The position numbers and the translations under genes were made by a program. From Breoghania corrubedonensis (GTDB lineage Bacteria; Pseudomonadota; Alphaproteobacteria; Rhizobiales; Stappiaceae), in NCBI RefSeq assembly GCF_003053845.1, contig NZ_QAYG01000001.1, positions 998,078 to 1,062,077 of the forward strand: a stretch of 64,000 nucleotides of DNA, in the 5' to 3' direction. The notes under the pieces are model-generated. The model was not told where the DNA came from. It did no database searches and was given only the letters and a program-made list of their open reading frames with translations. Positions 7,053 to 15,164 of this stretch are shown here, piece by piece (within the stretch, counting starts at the first letter, position 1; every line of letters begins with the position of its first letter).

Positions 7053-8783
7053 CTACCGCAGGTCCTCCAGGTCCGATTTCAGTCGTTTCAGATCAGGTAT
7101 CAGAATGGCGCCGCCGCCCAGGCGTTCCAGCGCACCGTCGCGCACGAGGCCCGCCATGGCCGTCGATACGGTCTGACGCGATGCACCCACACGCATGGCC
7201 AGGGTCTCACCGCTCGAACGCATGTCGATCACCACGCCGCGCGGCGTCTTGCGCCCGGTCTTTTCGGCGAGGTCGACGACCATGCGCACCAGCCGGTACT
7301 TCACGCTGTGGAAAGCCACGTCCTCGATGATGTCGATGGACTTGCGCAACAGGCGTTCGATGACGGGCATGACCAGGAAGGCGAAATCGGGATAGGTCCG
7401 CACAAGCCGTTCGAAGACGGGATGGGGGAGAAGATAGAGCTCGCCCTCCTTCTGGATCTCGACCTGGATGTGCTCCTTCAGAGGCATCGCGTCACCCTCG
7501 CTCAAGGAGAAGAGCGTAAGTTCCTTGCCTTCGAAGGACGTGAAGCAGCGCGCCTCGCCGCTTGCCATGATCACCATGGCGTCACCGGTCTCGTCCCGTT
7601 CTTCCGCGCCATAGATCAGGGTGCCGCGCCGGACCTTGCGGCGCCGGGGTATCGCGGCGTCGGCAGGCAGCGCGTCGAGGAAATCGTGTGGGCGGCTGAA
7701 CGATGAGGATGGCGCGGCGGCGGGAGAAGAGGGGGCGGCGTTCGCGTCGACGGCACCGGCATCGGGTTTCGAGGCTGCCCGGGGTTTGGACTCCATGCGC
7801 GCGAACAGGGTCTGACCGCCGGTTGTCTGCACCACGCATTCGTCGGAGGAGGCCTGACGGTTCACGCTTCCGTACTGAACGGAGAACAGATCGGCGAAGC
7901 GCGCTTCGCCGACGGCGGACCATGACAGGTTCAGCAAGGCCACCGCGTTGCGGTTCACCCCGACCAGCCGATCGCCGTCGAAGGCGAGCAGCCCCTCGTG
8001 CGGACTGCCCACGAAGTGCGGATTGGAATGCAGGCGCATGCGCTCCCACTGGCCGCAGTGAAGTTCGAACAGCCCGCGTTCGATCTGTTCCACCGCGCGC
8101 CGTATGAGCGCGGGAATATGATCGTGGGGAACGGCCGTCGGCGTGCTCAGATCGAGAACCCCGACGATCGCACCGCGCGGATCGAAAATCGGTGCGGCGG
8201 AACAGTTCAGCACGCCGTTGGACGACACGAAATGCTCCGGACCCAGCACCGACAGGGGCTGCCCCTCGATGAGCGCCGTTCCGATGGCGTTCGTCCCCAC
8301 CGACTGTTCCGCCCATGACGCGCCCGACGTCAGGGCGAGCTTGTCCGCATCTCGGGCGAAGGTGTCGTCCCCGATCCGCATCAGGATGCGTCCCGCCGCG
8401 TCGGTGAGAACGGCAAGACCGCTGTGACCGCCCAGATCGCGACGCAGCGCCTCCACCTCCGCGCAGGCCGCCCGCACCAGGGATTCGTTGCTTTCGATCA
8501 GAATGCGGAGATCATGGCGCGTAGGCAGATCGATGTCTTTCGGCGCGTTTGCGCTCAGGCCCTGCTCCACGCATCTGCGCCAGGAATGCAGAATGGGAGC
8601 GGGCAGGCCCTCGATGCTGTCGGACCCGCTTCGCGGATCGCGTCCCTTGCCCGTGAGGAACGATATGCCGTCGGCAAGCCCGATGCAGGCGCCAGCCGGC
8701 AGATCGGGAGAGGACGGAGATGTGGGAGAGGACGGAGCCGGCACCGGTGCCACCTTGCCCGGTTCGTCTTCGGAATCCTTCAT
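7053..8783 (-). CDS. Chimeric regulator: AcoR-type GAF/PAS sensor fused to Crp/Fnr DNA-binding domain
   Basis: A 576-residue regulator. Residues about 60-245 look like the N-terminal sensor of AcoR/DhaR activators: PILHSWRRC at 63-71 and a GAF core with VGTNAIGTAL at 162-171 and VLDLS at 209-213. A PAS-like segment covers about 255-330, then an Ala/Pro/Ser linker. AcoR proteins would continue with a sigma-54 AAA+ domain and Fis helix. Here there is no Walker A or GAFTGA motif; residues about 380-575 form a Crp/Fnr-type beta-roll, dimer helix and HTH (recognition helix near ASRQTVSTAMAGL, 534-546). The ATG at 8783 has GGGAG 10 bases upstream. It lies between the CoA-ligase-like gene and hypB, so it probably controls this hydrogenase/Mop region. 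Confidence 0.85.
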   Translation of the reverse strand: MKDSEDEPGKVAPVPAPSSPTSPSSPDLPAGACIGLADGISFLTGKGRDPRSGSDSIEGLPAPILHSWRRCVEQGLSANAPKDIDLPTRHDLRILIESNESLVRAACAEVEALRRDLGGHSGLAVLTDAAGRILMRIGDDTFARDADKLALTSGASWAEQSVGTNAIGTALIEGQPLSVLGPEHFVSSNGVLNCSAAPIFDPRGAIVGVLDLSTPTAVPHDHIPALIRRAVEQIERGLFELHCGQWERMRLHSNPHFVGSPHEGLLAFDGDRLVGVNRNAVALLNLSWSAVGEARFADLFSVQYGSVNRQASSDECVVQTTGGQTLFARMESKPRAASKPDAGAVDANAAPSSPAAAPSSSFSRPHDFLDALPADAAIPRRRKVRRGTLIYGAEERDETGDAMVIMASGEARCFTSFEGKELTLFSLSEGDAMPLKEHIQVEIQKEGELYLLPHPVFERLVRTYPDFAFLVMPVIERLLRKSIDIIEDVAFHSVKYRLVRMVVDLAEKTGRKTPRGVVIDMRSSGETLAMRVGASRQTVSTAMAGLVRDGALERLGGGAILIPDLKRLKSDLEDLR

Positions 8784-8934
8784 GAGGCAACCATCTCCCT
8801 CGTCGGTGCCGCTCCCGGCGCACGCGTCGTTCGTGCGTGGAGAAAACCAACACCTGCAAAAGAACGGTCGCCCCGGGCAACCCGGCCGATCGGGAACGCA
8901 GCGCCGTATGTCCGATGACTTTCGTCCGACGACT

Positions 8935-10908
8935 TCAACATGTTGGTGCGCCTTCAAAGAGCAAAGGAGAGAGGTCCGTCAATTCGGTAATGACCCGATC
9001 CGGCTGTCCCTCGCTCAGCCGGCGACCGTTCCGTTCGACAAATACGAAAGGCATGGCGATCGCCCGTGCCGCGGCCAGATCTTCCGCTCCATCGCCAACG
9101 AAGAGCGCATCGCCCGTCTCGCAGTTCAGCCGGCGACAGGCGAGCAGCAGGAGGTCGGGATCGGGCTTGTTGCAAAGGCCGGCTTCGCCACCACCGAGTA
9201 CAACGTTCACCCACGGGGCGAGCGCAAGCCTGTCGAGCAGGATCTCCGCGTCCCGGGTCCGCTTGTTGGTGACGACCGCCACCTTGCGGTTTTCCCGCGC
9301 CAGCGACTGTACCACCTCCCTGGCGCCGCGATGGAGCGCACTCAGCGCCGTTTCGTGGACATGATAGAGGGAAACGTAGCGGGCGACCATGGCATCCTGC
9401 TCGTCCGGCGAAAGCGTCTGCCCCAGATGCCGGGCCGCGCGTTCCATCAGCATGCGCGCGCCGCCTCCGATGATCCCGGCAACCGTATCCGCTGCCAGGG
9501 GGGCTTTGCCGAATGCGGCAAGCGTCTCGTTCAGGGCCGCCACGACAGCGGGCAGGGTATGCGCGAGGGTGCCGTCCAGATCGAACAGGACAGCCCGGGG
9601 CCATGCGCCCCGGCACGCGTGCGTGATGCCGCGCTTGCCGGCATGGGGCAGGAGTGCGCCTGCCGCCCGCGTGACATTGAGATCCAGCTCGCCCGCGCCC
9701 ACAGCCCGGCCGATGGCGGGCATGGCCAGCAAAGCGCGCCGCGCGGTGGCCTCGATATCCGCCGTGTGTTGGACCGGTGGCGCCGCGACGACGACGTCGA
9801 GAACCGCGGGCGGACCGTCCTCGAGACGGGCGGTATAGTCGGTGACGGAGGACACCGCGAACAGCGCCTGGTCCATGGCGGCGCGCGACAGGCTCTCTGC
9901 GCCGCGCAGCGACGCGCCCCCGCCGATCCGTCCGCCCAACCCGACGAGACGGCGAAACGGCGAGCCGCAACGACATGGCGTATCGATCATGCGCGCGAGA
10001 TCGCCGGTGCGATACCGGATGAGGGGAAGCGCCGTGCGGCGCAAGGTGGTGAGCACGATCTCGCCCTCCTCGCCCGGCTGGACGGACGTGCCGGACAGGG
10101 GATCGATCACTTCCACATAGAGATCGGTTTCGCGGATATGCGCGCCGGCATGGTGGGGACAATCGAGCGCGCCGCCATATCCGCTCTCCGTCATGCCCCA
10201 GTGATCGAACACCTCGCAGCCCCACAGCGTATTGAGCCCGGCGATCAGCGCGGCGCAGGCGGCGTCGGAACTGATCAGAGCCGCGCGGATGGCCGGGACC
10301 GGGCCGCCATCGGCGTGGGACAGGCGGGCGGCGGCGAGAAACGGCACAGGCGGGCCGAACAGGACGTCGGGCGTTTCCGAGCGGATCCAGCCGAGAAGGG
10401 AGGCCGCGGAAAGATCGGCGAGCGGGGCGGTCAACGGCGTGGCATCAAGGCGTCGCGTCGCCTCCACCAGATCCTCACCGATGCTGCCGGGCCGCTCGGC
10501 GGGAAAGACGATCCCCACCCGGTCGCCGGGCCGGGCGAACTGGGCCATGCCGTGGTGGAAGTAGTCGATCGTGTCTTCCACATCTTGCGCGGTAAAGGCG
10601 ATCCGCTTCGCCTGCCCCGACGTACCCGAGGTCTGGAGCGTGACCATCCGGGCAATGGCGCTGCGCGGTGCCGCGGTAAACGGCGGATCGTTGCGGGCAA
10701 GTTCCTGCGGCCAGGTGAAGGGCAGCCGGGCGACGTCCGCCAGACTTTCGGGCAGCGCGTCGGGCCATTTCCGGCGCGTACGGTAGAACGGGCTTTCGCG
10801 CCGGGCATGCGCCACCGTCTCGCGGATCCGGGCGAGATGATAGGCGTCCCGCTTTTCCGCCGTGAGCGGAGCGGACACCTCCATGCGGCGGGCGGCCCAG
10901 TCCATCAT
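8935..10908 (-). CDS. PaaK-like AMP-dependent CoA ligase fused to a HAD phosphatase (DVU_1553-like)
   Basis: A 657-residue two-domain protein. Residues about 1-430 resemble phenylacetate-CoA ligase-type adenylating enzymes: TSGTSGQAKR (ATP loop), DHWGMTESGYGG, and YRTGDLAR. Residues about 436-657 are a HAD hydrolase like phosphoglycolate phosphatase: VLFDLDGTLAHT (nucleophile Asp), VVTNKRT, and the GDGAEDLAAARA acidic motif. From memory, the ligase part belongs to the set that accompanies Mop in Desulfovibrio vulgaris (DVU_1553 family). The fused HAD part is additional. The ATG at 10908 has GGAGG 8 bases upstream and overlaps the radical SAM stop. The substrate is unknown; a role in Mop cofactor maturation is inferred from context. 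Confidence 0.8.
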   Translation of the reverse strand: MMDWAARRMEVSAPLTAEKRDAYHLARIRETVAHARRESPFYRTRRKWPDALPESLADVARLPFTWPQELARNDPPFTAAPRSAIARMVTLQTSGTSGQAKRIAFTAQDVEDTIDYFHHGMAQFARPGDRVGIVFPAERPGSIGEDLVEATRRLDATPLTAPLADLSAASLLGWIRSETPDVLFGPPVPFLAAARLSHADGGPVPAIRAALISSDAACAALIAGLNTLWGCEVFDHWGMTESGYGGALDCPHHAGAHIRETDLYVEVIDPLSGTSVQPGEEGEIVLTTLRRTALPLIRYRTGDLARMIDTPCRCGSPFRRLVGLGGRIGGGASLRGAESLSRAAMDQALFAVSSVTDYTARLEDGPPAVLDVVVAAPPVQHTADIEATARRALLAMPAIGRAVGAGELDLNVTRAAGALLPHAGKRGITHACRGAWPRAVLFDLDGTLAHTLPAVVAALNETLAAFGKAPLAADTVAGIIGGGARMLMERAARHLGQTLSPDEQDAMVARYVSLYHVHETALSALHRGAREVVQSLARENRKVAVVTNKRTRDAEILLDRLALAPWVNVVLGGGEAGLCNKPDPDLLLLACRRLNCETGDALFVGDGAEDLAAARAIAMPFVFVERNGRRLSEGQPDRVITELTDLSPLLFEGAPTC

Positions 10909-12539
10909 CCCGTGTGCCTCCTGTAGAGGCTGTGTCCCTGCCGATCCGTCAGATTGTGGGCGCAGAACGGGATCGCCCGCTGGTCCGGCGACATGACGTG
11001 GATATGGCATTGGCGCAGGCGCTCCAGATCCAGCGTCCAGGCATCCTGAAACACCATCGCCGACAGCCCCAGAGTGTGGGCGCGCCGCTGCAGGACCGCG
11101 TCAAAAGCGGCGAGCCCCGGCGCATCGTCGTTTGACGTCTCGGCCAGGGTCCACTGATCGGCCACATAGCGCCGCGCCCGCGCCACATCCGCGCTGGGCC
11201 GCGCCTCGGCTGCCGGGGCGGCGGTTTCATCCGATGCCGCAGTCGCATTCTCTGTGGAGCCGCAGCAACATCCATGTTCCTCCTCATGGGCCGTGGCCCC
11301 ACCGCAGCAGGAATGCCCGGCCTCCGCCTCGTTCGCGCCGCCACAGCAGCTGTGCGCATCTTCCGCGCCCTTGGAGCCGCCGCAACAGGCGTGGTCTTCT
11401 CCCGCATCTTTCGAACCGCCGCAGCAGGAATGCTCTTCCTCGGCGTGGCTGGAGCCGCAACAGGAGGATTCCTCCTCCGGCGGGGCGCCGCAGCACGAGA
11501 CGGGGGCGTCCCTGTCCACGGTGAGCCGGCCATCGTCGCCGAGCAGGAACCGTCCGGCAAAGGAGCAGAACGGATTTTCCGCCGAGCCGGGATGGAAATC
11601 GGACAGGCGGATGGCGCCTTGCTCGTGGGCGATCAGGGCCTCCATCACCTCCGGCAGAGTGAAACGGGTTTCGGGGCGCGGCGGGGCGGGCACGCGGCCG
11701 AAATAGCTGATCGGCTGGAAATGGACCGCCCGGACCGTGGGCATGTGGGCCTTGGCGAACTCCACGATGGCACCGATCTGGCCGGTGTTGACGCCGGGCA
11801 CCAGCGTCGGCACCAGCACCACGCCCACCCCGGCACGGCCGCAGGCCTCCACCGCCTGAAGCTTGACCCTGGCGAGCTTTGCGCCGCGCAGCTTCTGGTG
11901 AACGTCATCGCTCACCCCATCGAACTGCAGGAAGACGCAGTCGAGTCCCGCCTCCACCAGCGCTTCCAGATAGTCCGGATGCTTGGCGATGCGCACGCCG
12001 TTGGTGTTGACCTGAACGAACGAGAACCCCTTGCGCCGCGCCAGCGCGACGATCTCCGGCAGATCGTCGCGCACCGTCGGCTCGCCGCCGGAAAGCTGGA
12101 TGTGCACCCGGCCGCCGGCGCGCTCCATCAGCGTGTCGAGCCAGGCCTCGACGGTGTCGAAGGCAATGTCTTCGCCCTTGCGGGTGGCGGAGGCGAAACA
12201 GACCGGGCAGGCCAGATCGCAGCGCGAGGTGACTTCCAGAAGCACGCAGCAGCTTTGCTGCTGGTGATCCGGGCACAGGCCGCAATCGCGGGGGCAGCCC
12301 TCGTGGACGACGGTCGCGGGCTTCGGCACGCGCGAGCGGTTGCGTGGGCTCGCATCCCACATGAAGTAGCTCTTCAGACCGCGCCAGATGGGCGTGGAGG
12401 TCGTGCCGTGTTGCGGGCAGGTCTTTTCGAGATAAACCGTGTCGCCCTCCGCGTAGCGGATCGCCGGCACGGTCGCCAGACAATCCGGGCACACGCTTTC
12501 GGTGTTCGCGAGCACGAGGCGGCTGTCGGAAAAGGTCAT
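10905..12539 (-). CDS. Radical SAM protein with Cys-Cys-Gly repeat insert (Mop accessory)
   Basis: A 544-residue radical SAM enzyme. The cluster motif is CDLACPVC (Cys107, 111, 114). Zinc- or cluster-type cysteines precede it: CPDC at 17-20, then GCPRDCGLCPDH at 81-92 and SCC at 96-98. This N-terminal layout resembles the MJ0619/Tes group. The SAM-binding segment LSGGEPT is at about 149-155. Residues 349-426 carry seven CC(C)G units with a 11-13 residue spacing rich in Glu, His and Ser. The domain after about residue 455 is unassigned. The start overlaps the preceding nucleotidyltransferase stop (ATGA). In sulfate reducers a radical SAM (seleno)protein sits in the same Mop cluster; a role in maturing Mop or its cofactor is inferred. 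Confidence 0.82.
   Translation of the reverse strand: MTFSDSRLVLANTESVCPDCLATVPAIRYAEGDTVYLEKTCPQHGTTSTPIWRGLKSYFMWDASPRNRSRVPKPATVVHEGCPRDCGLCPDHQQQSCCVLLEVTSRCDLACPVCFASATRKGEDIAFDTVEAWLDTLMERAGGRVHIQLSGGEPTVRDDLPEIVALARRKGFSFVQVNTNGVRIAKHPDYLEALVEAGLDCVFLQFDGVSDDVHQKLRGAKLARVKLQAVEACGRAGVGVVLVPTLVPGVNTGQIGAIVEFAKAHMPTVRAVHFQPISYFGRVPAPPRPETRFTLPEVMEALIAHEQGAIRLSDFHPGSAENPFCSFAGRFLLGDDGRLTVDRDAPVSCCGAPPEEESSCCGSSHAEEEHSCCGGSKDAGEDHACCGGSKGAEDAHSCCGGANEAEAGHSCCGGATAHEEEHGCCCGSTENATAASDETAAPAAEARPSADVARARRYVADQWTLAETSNDDAPGLAAFDAVLQRRAHTLGLSAMVFQDAWTLDLERLRQCHIHVMSPDQRAIPFCAHNLTDRQGHSLYRRHTG
11262..11495 (-). repeat. Tandem repeat encoding Cys-Cys-Gly units
   Basis: Seven degenerate units inside the radical SAM gene. 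The last four periods are exactly 39 bases (13 codons), the earlier ones 11 and 12 codons. Each encodes [S/A]-C-C-G-[G/S] followed by an acidic stretch, mostly ending in His. The codons for CCG are mostly TGC/TGT-TGC-GGC, and the linkers vary at synonymous and non-synonymous sites, so the array is old enough to have diverged. Confidence 0.85.
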
Positions 12540-13702
12540 GACGCGATCTCCCGGATAACGGGGATGGAGGGGCCCGTGGCGGGTTCAAAACGCGGGTTGG
12601 CGAGAGAGAGGCAAACGCCCGCCGCTTCCACCAGGCGGGCGATGACCACGGCGTCGGCAAGGCGCCGTCGGGCGCCGGCCAGCGCCGTCTCGTCCGCCGC
12701 GAACCGTTTGAGAGCGGGCGCGAAGCGTTGTTCCAGGGTCACCTGTTTTTCCCCCGCGACGAGCTTGTCGGCCAGATAGACCACGGCCGTTTCATCGATG
12801 ATCGAAGGCCGCGCAGGCAGAGCCATGTGGTGCTCGATGATCGCCGACAGGGCCGGAAAACCGAAAGTGCGTATCATCTGCGCACCGAATGCGGCGTGAT
12901 GGGCGCGGCCCTTGGCGATGTCGTGGAGCAACGCTGCGGCGCGAATGCGGGGAATATCGAGACAAAGTCCCGCCCGGTTCAGGGCTGTCGCCAGCGCGAG
13001 CGCAAGATCGGCCACCGCACGACCATGGCGACGCACCGGCACAGGCGTGCCCGCCGCCTCGAACATGGCAAGGCATTCCGCCTCGCTCGGCACGGTTTCG
13101 TAGACCAGAGCCGCGTCCAGGGCGCGATGATCGCGCGGGGTGTCCATGTCGCGCAGACATCCTTCGTCGAACACGGCGACTTCCACAGCCTTGTTTTCAT
13201 GACGGGCAAGAATGGTGCAGGCTCCTTCCGTGTCGTCCGCGGCGAGGATTTCCGAAAACAGCTCGCGCGCGATGAAGGGCGGATGACCGCGTTCGCCCCT
13301 GAAAACCGGATGGACGAGAACCGCCCCACCGTGGCGCGCCTCTTCGAGGATCCGGGTTACGGATGCCGGCCGAACCAGGGGAATGTCCGCCGGCATGAGA
13401 AGACACCCGGACATATTCTCATCCAAAGATGCGATGCCCGCCTTGATACTGCTCAACATGCCGGTCCTGAAGGCGGGGTTTGAAACCGGGGTCGCGCCCA
13501 GCCGGATCACATGCGGAACGATCTCCTCGGCACGGTGGCCGACGACCACGTGGATATGTTCGACACCGGCGTGCCGCGCCGCCGCGATCACCCTGCCAAG
13601 AACGATATCGTCGCCGAGCGGCAGAAGCGGTTTCAGGGCGCCCATGCGCGAGGAAAGCCCCGCCGCCAGCACGACCGCCGCAATTTCCTTGCGCCCGCTC
13701 AT
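12536..13702 (-). CDS. MobA/MocA-like nucleotidyltransferase fused to HD domain (DVU_1551-like)
   Basis: A 388-residue protein. Residues 1 to about 195 are a molybdopterin-type NTP transferase: AAVVLAAGLSSRMG-x-x-K-P glycine-rich loop, MPADIPLV (metal-binding Asp), and GERGHPPFI. Residues about 225-330 are an HD-type domain with ALLHDIAKG and EHHMALPA. Enzymes of the first kind attach CMP or GMP to molybdopterin; D. gigas Mop uses the cytosine dinucleotide cofactor, so MCD formation is a reasonable role. The ATG at 13702 has GGGGAG upstream and overlaps the previous gene's stop by four bases. Confidence 0.85.
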   Translation of the reverse strand: MSGRKEIAAVVLAAGLSSRMGALKPLLPLGDDIVLGRVIAAARHAGVEHIHVVVGHRAEEIVPHVIRLGATPVSNPAFRTGMLSSIKAGIASLDENMSGCLLMPADIPLVRPASVTRILEEARHGGAVLVHPVFRGERGHPPFIARELFSEILAADDTEGACTILARHENKAVEVAVFDEGCLRDMDTPRDHRALDAALVYETVPSEAECLAMFEAAGTPVPVRRHGRAVADLALALATALNRAGLCLDIPRIRAAALLHDIAKGRAHHAAFGAQMIRTFGFPALSAIIEHHMALPARPSIIDETAVVYLADKLVAGEKQVTLEQRFAPALKRFAADETALAGARRRLADAVVIARLVEAAGVCLSLANPRFEPATGPSIPVIREIAS

Positions 13703-14169
13703 GGTTGCAGCTCCCCATCCGACGCGGGGCGCGGCGGATGGGCGATGTCGACGTCCCGGCTTTCCAGGATCTCGCGGATCTTTTCCCAGCAGTCGCCGAC
13801 AAGGCCGGGACAGCGCTCGGCCTTCAACGCGGGATCGAAGCCCATGATGTCGGCGCAGGTGTAACCACCATAACGCTCCTTCGCCATGACGACGAACCAG
13901 CCGCTGAACTCGTCCAGCATGTCGGCGAAGCGCTCGTCCTCGGGCTCGTCCTCCCCGCCGCGCCCCGCAAGCAGGCCCAGCACGCAGCACCCGCCGGAAA
14001 GCGCGCCGCAGTCGAGCCCCTGACCCATCCCCAGCGCGAGCCCGGACATGGCGCGCACCAGGTCGGGATTGCTGCGCCCGCCCGCCTCCAGTGCGAGCGT
14101 CATCAGCACGTGGCTGCATTTCATGTCGGCGAGCAGCAGTTCCGCGATGCGGAAAGTGTCCTCGTTCAT
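13699..14169 (-). CDS. C-GCAxxG-C-C family protein (DVU_1555-like)
   Basis: A 156-residue protein of the C_GCAxxG_C_C redox family. It has an early Cys (KCSH, residue 18), a degenerate central motif L-D-C-G-A-L-S-G-G-C-C, then spaced cysteines in YTCADI, AERCPG and GDCWEK. These proteins probably bind a metal or redox cluster; none in this Mop-linked branch has a proven activity as far as I know. AGGAG precedes the ATG. The spacing to the methyltransferase stop is 12 bases, and the stop overlaps the nucleotidyltransferase start. Confidence 0.82.
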   Translation of the reverse strand: MNEDTFRIAELLLADMKCSHVLMTLALEAGGRSNPDLVRAMSGLALGMGQGLDCGALSGGCCVLGLLAGRGGEDEPEDERFADMLDEFSGWFVVMAKERYGGYTCADIMGFDPALKAERCPGLVGDCWEKIREILESRDVDIAHPPRPASDGELQP

Positions 14170-14181
14170 GGTCTGCTTCTC

Positions 14182-14940
14182 CTATGTTGCCGCAGGCGCT
14201 TGTGTTGCCGTTGGGGCCGGGCGGGCCGGCCTGACGGCGAGCGCCACGCAGTAGCCCGGCGCGACGGCGCGCATGGTCCGGGCGGTGGCGGCGTCGCCCC
14301 ACAGCACCTCAAGCGATCCGTAGCGGAAGATGAACCGCCCGACCCAGGTCCGCAGCACCTCGGAACGGTCCTCGAACCGGGTCACGACAAGCCCGGCGGC
14401 GGCGATGAGCGATTGCAATTGCACCGCCGAACGAATGCCTCCCGCCCGCGCGCAGGCGCTCTCCCGGGACGCGGGACTGCGGGCGTAGACATCGGCAAGC
14501 GCCAGACGCCCGCCCGGGCGCAGCACGCGGGCCCATTCGGCCAGGATCGCCGCCTGATCGGGCATCACGGAGAGCACGCATTCCGACAGGATGCCGTCGA
14601 GCGCACCGTCGCCGAAGGGCAGCGCGTTGCCGCGAGCCTGCACGAGGACGCCCGGCACCCGGTCGCGGGCGGCCCGCAGCGGCCCTGGATCGGCGTCGAT
14701 GCCGATGGCAGAAATCCCCCGCGCGGCCATGAAGGCGACGCTGCGACCCTGTCCGCAGCCGATATCGGCCACCCGGTCGCCGGCCGCGAAACCGGCGCCG
14801 TTCACGAGCTCCTCGGTAACCGCGCAGCCGCCGGGGCCGAGCGGCTCGCCCTCGCCGTCGCACACCAGCCCGCTACCGAAAAGGCCGGCACAAGCAGATG
14901 CGGACGAGGTGGACGAGGCGCGCGCGGGAAGGCGGTCCAT
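14182..14940 (-). CDS. SAM-dependent methyltransferase (DVU_1556-like)
   Basis: A 252-residue class I methyltransferase. Motif I is VADIGCGQGRS (about residues 57-67), motif II is AIGIDADP, and the post-II segment GALDGILSECVLSVMPD and VLRPGGRLALADVY follow. The start overlaps the rubredoxin-like gene's stop (TGATG), so it is translationally coupled. Its substrate is not known. Context (Mop accessory cassette with a radical SAM partner) suggests cofactor or protein maturation. Confidence 0.82.
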   Translation of the reverse strand: MDRLPARASSTSSASACAGLFGSGLVCDGEGEPLGPGGCAVTEELVNGAGFAAGDRVADIGCGQGRSVAFMAARGISAIGIDADPGPLRAARDRVPGVLVQARGNALPFGDGALDGILSECVLSVMPDQAAILAEWARVLRPGGRLALADVYARSPASRESACARAGGIRSAVQLQSLIAAAGLVVTRFEDRSEVLRTWVGRFIFRYGSLEVLWGDAATARTMRAVAPGYCVALAVRPARPAPTATQAPAAT

Positions 14941-15164
14941 CACTTGTCCTCCAGCGCCTGCTCGACCTTCAGCATGCGGCCGGCCGCCAGATCTTCCGAG
15001 ACATAGACGAAACCGCAGGACGGGCAGACCGGCAGTTCGACGGGAAAGGTCTGCCCCATGTAGCTCGCCTGCACCTTGCCCATGCGCAGAGGCACATCGC
15101 ATCTGGCGCAGATCAGATCGTCCGTATCGGGAACCGGGACTTCGGGAGGAACCGGGACGCTCAT
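14940..15164 (-). CDS. Small four-cysteine redox/zinc-ribbon protein (DVU_1557-like)
   Basis: A 74-residue protein with two CxxC pairs, CARC (about 19-22) and CPSC (about 47-50), as in rubredoxin-like or zinc-ribbon proteins. A basic/hydrophobic helix follows. It overlaps both neighbours by one to four bases, in the middle of the Mop accessory cassette. Electron transfer or cofactor-handling is inferred from the family name used for its Desulfovibrio counterpart; metal content cannot be told from sequence. Confidence 0.8.
   Translation of the reverse strand: MSVPVPPEVPVPDTDDLICARCDVPLRMGKVQASYMGQTFPVELPVCPSCGFVYVSEDLAAGRMLKVEQALEDK

Noticed and set aside
11262-11495. CRISPR-like repeat array
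   Set aside because: The repeats are in frame inside a radical SAM gene, encode CCG units, and have no spacer structure.
10905-12539. Selenocysteine in the radical SAM protein
   Set aside because: The frame is continuous with no internal TGA; the expected positions are cysteine codons.
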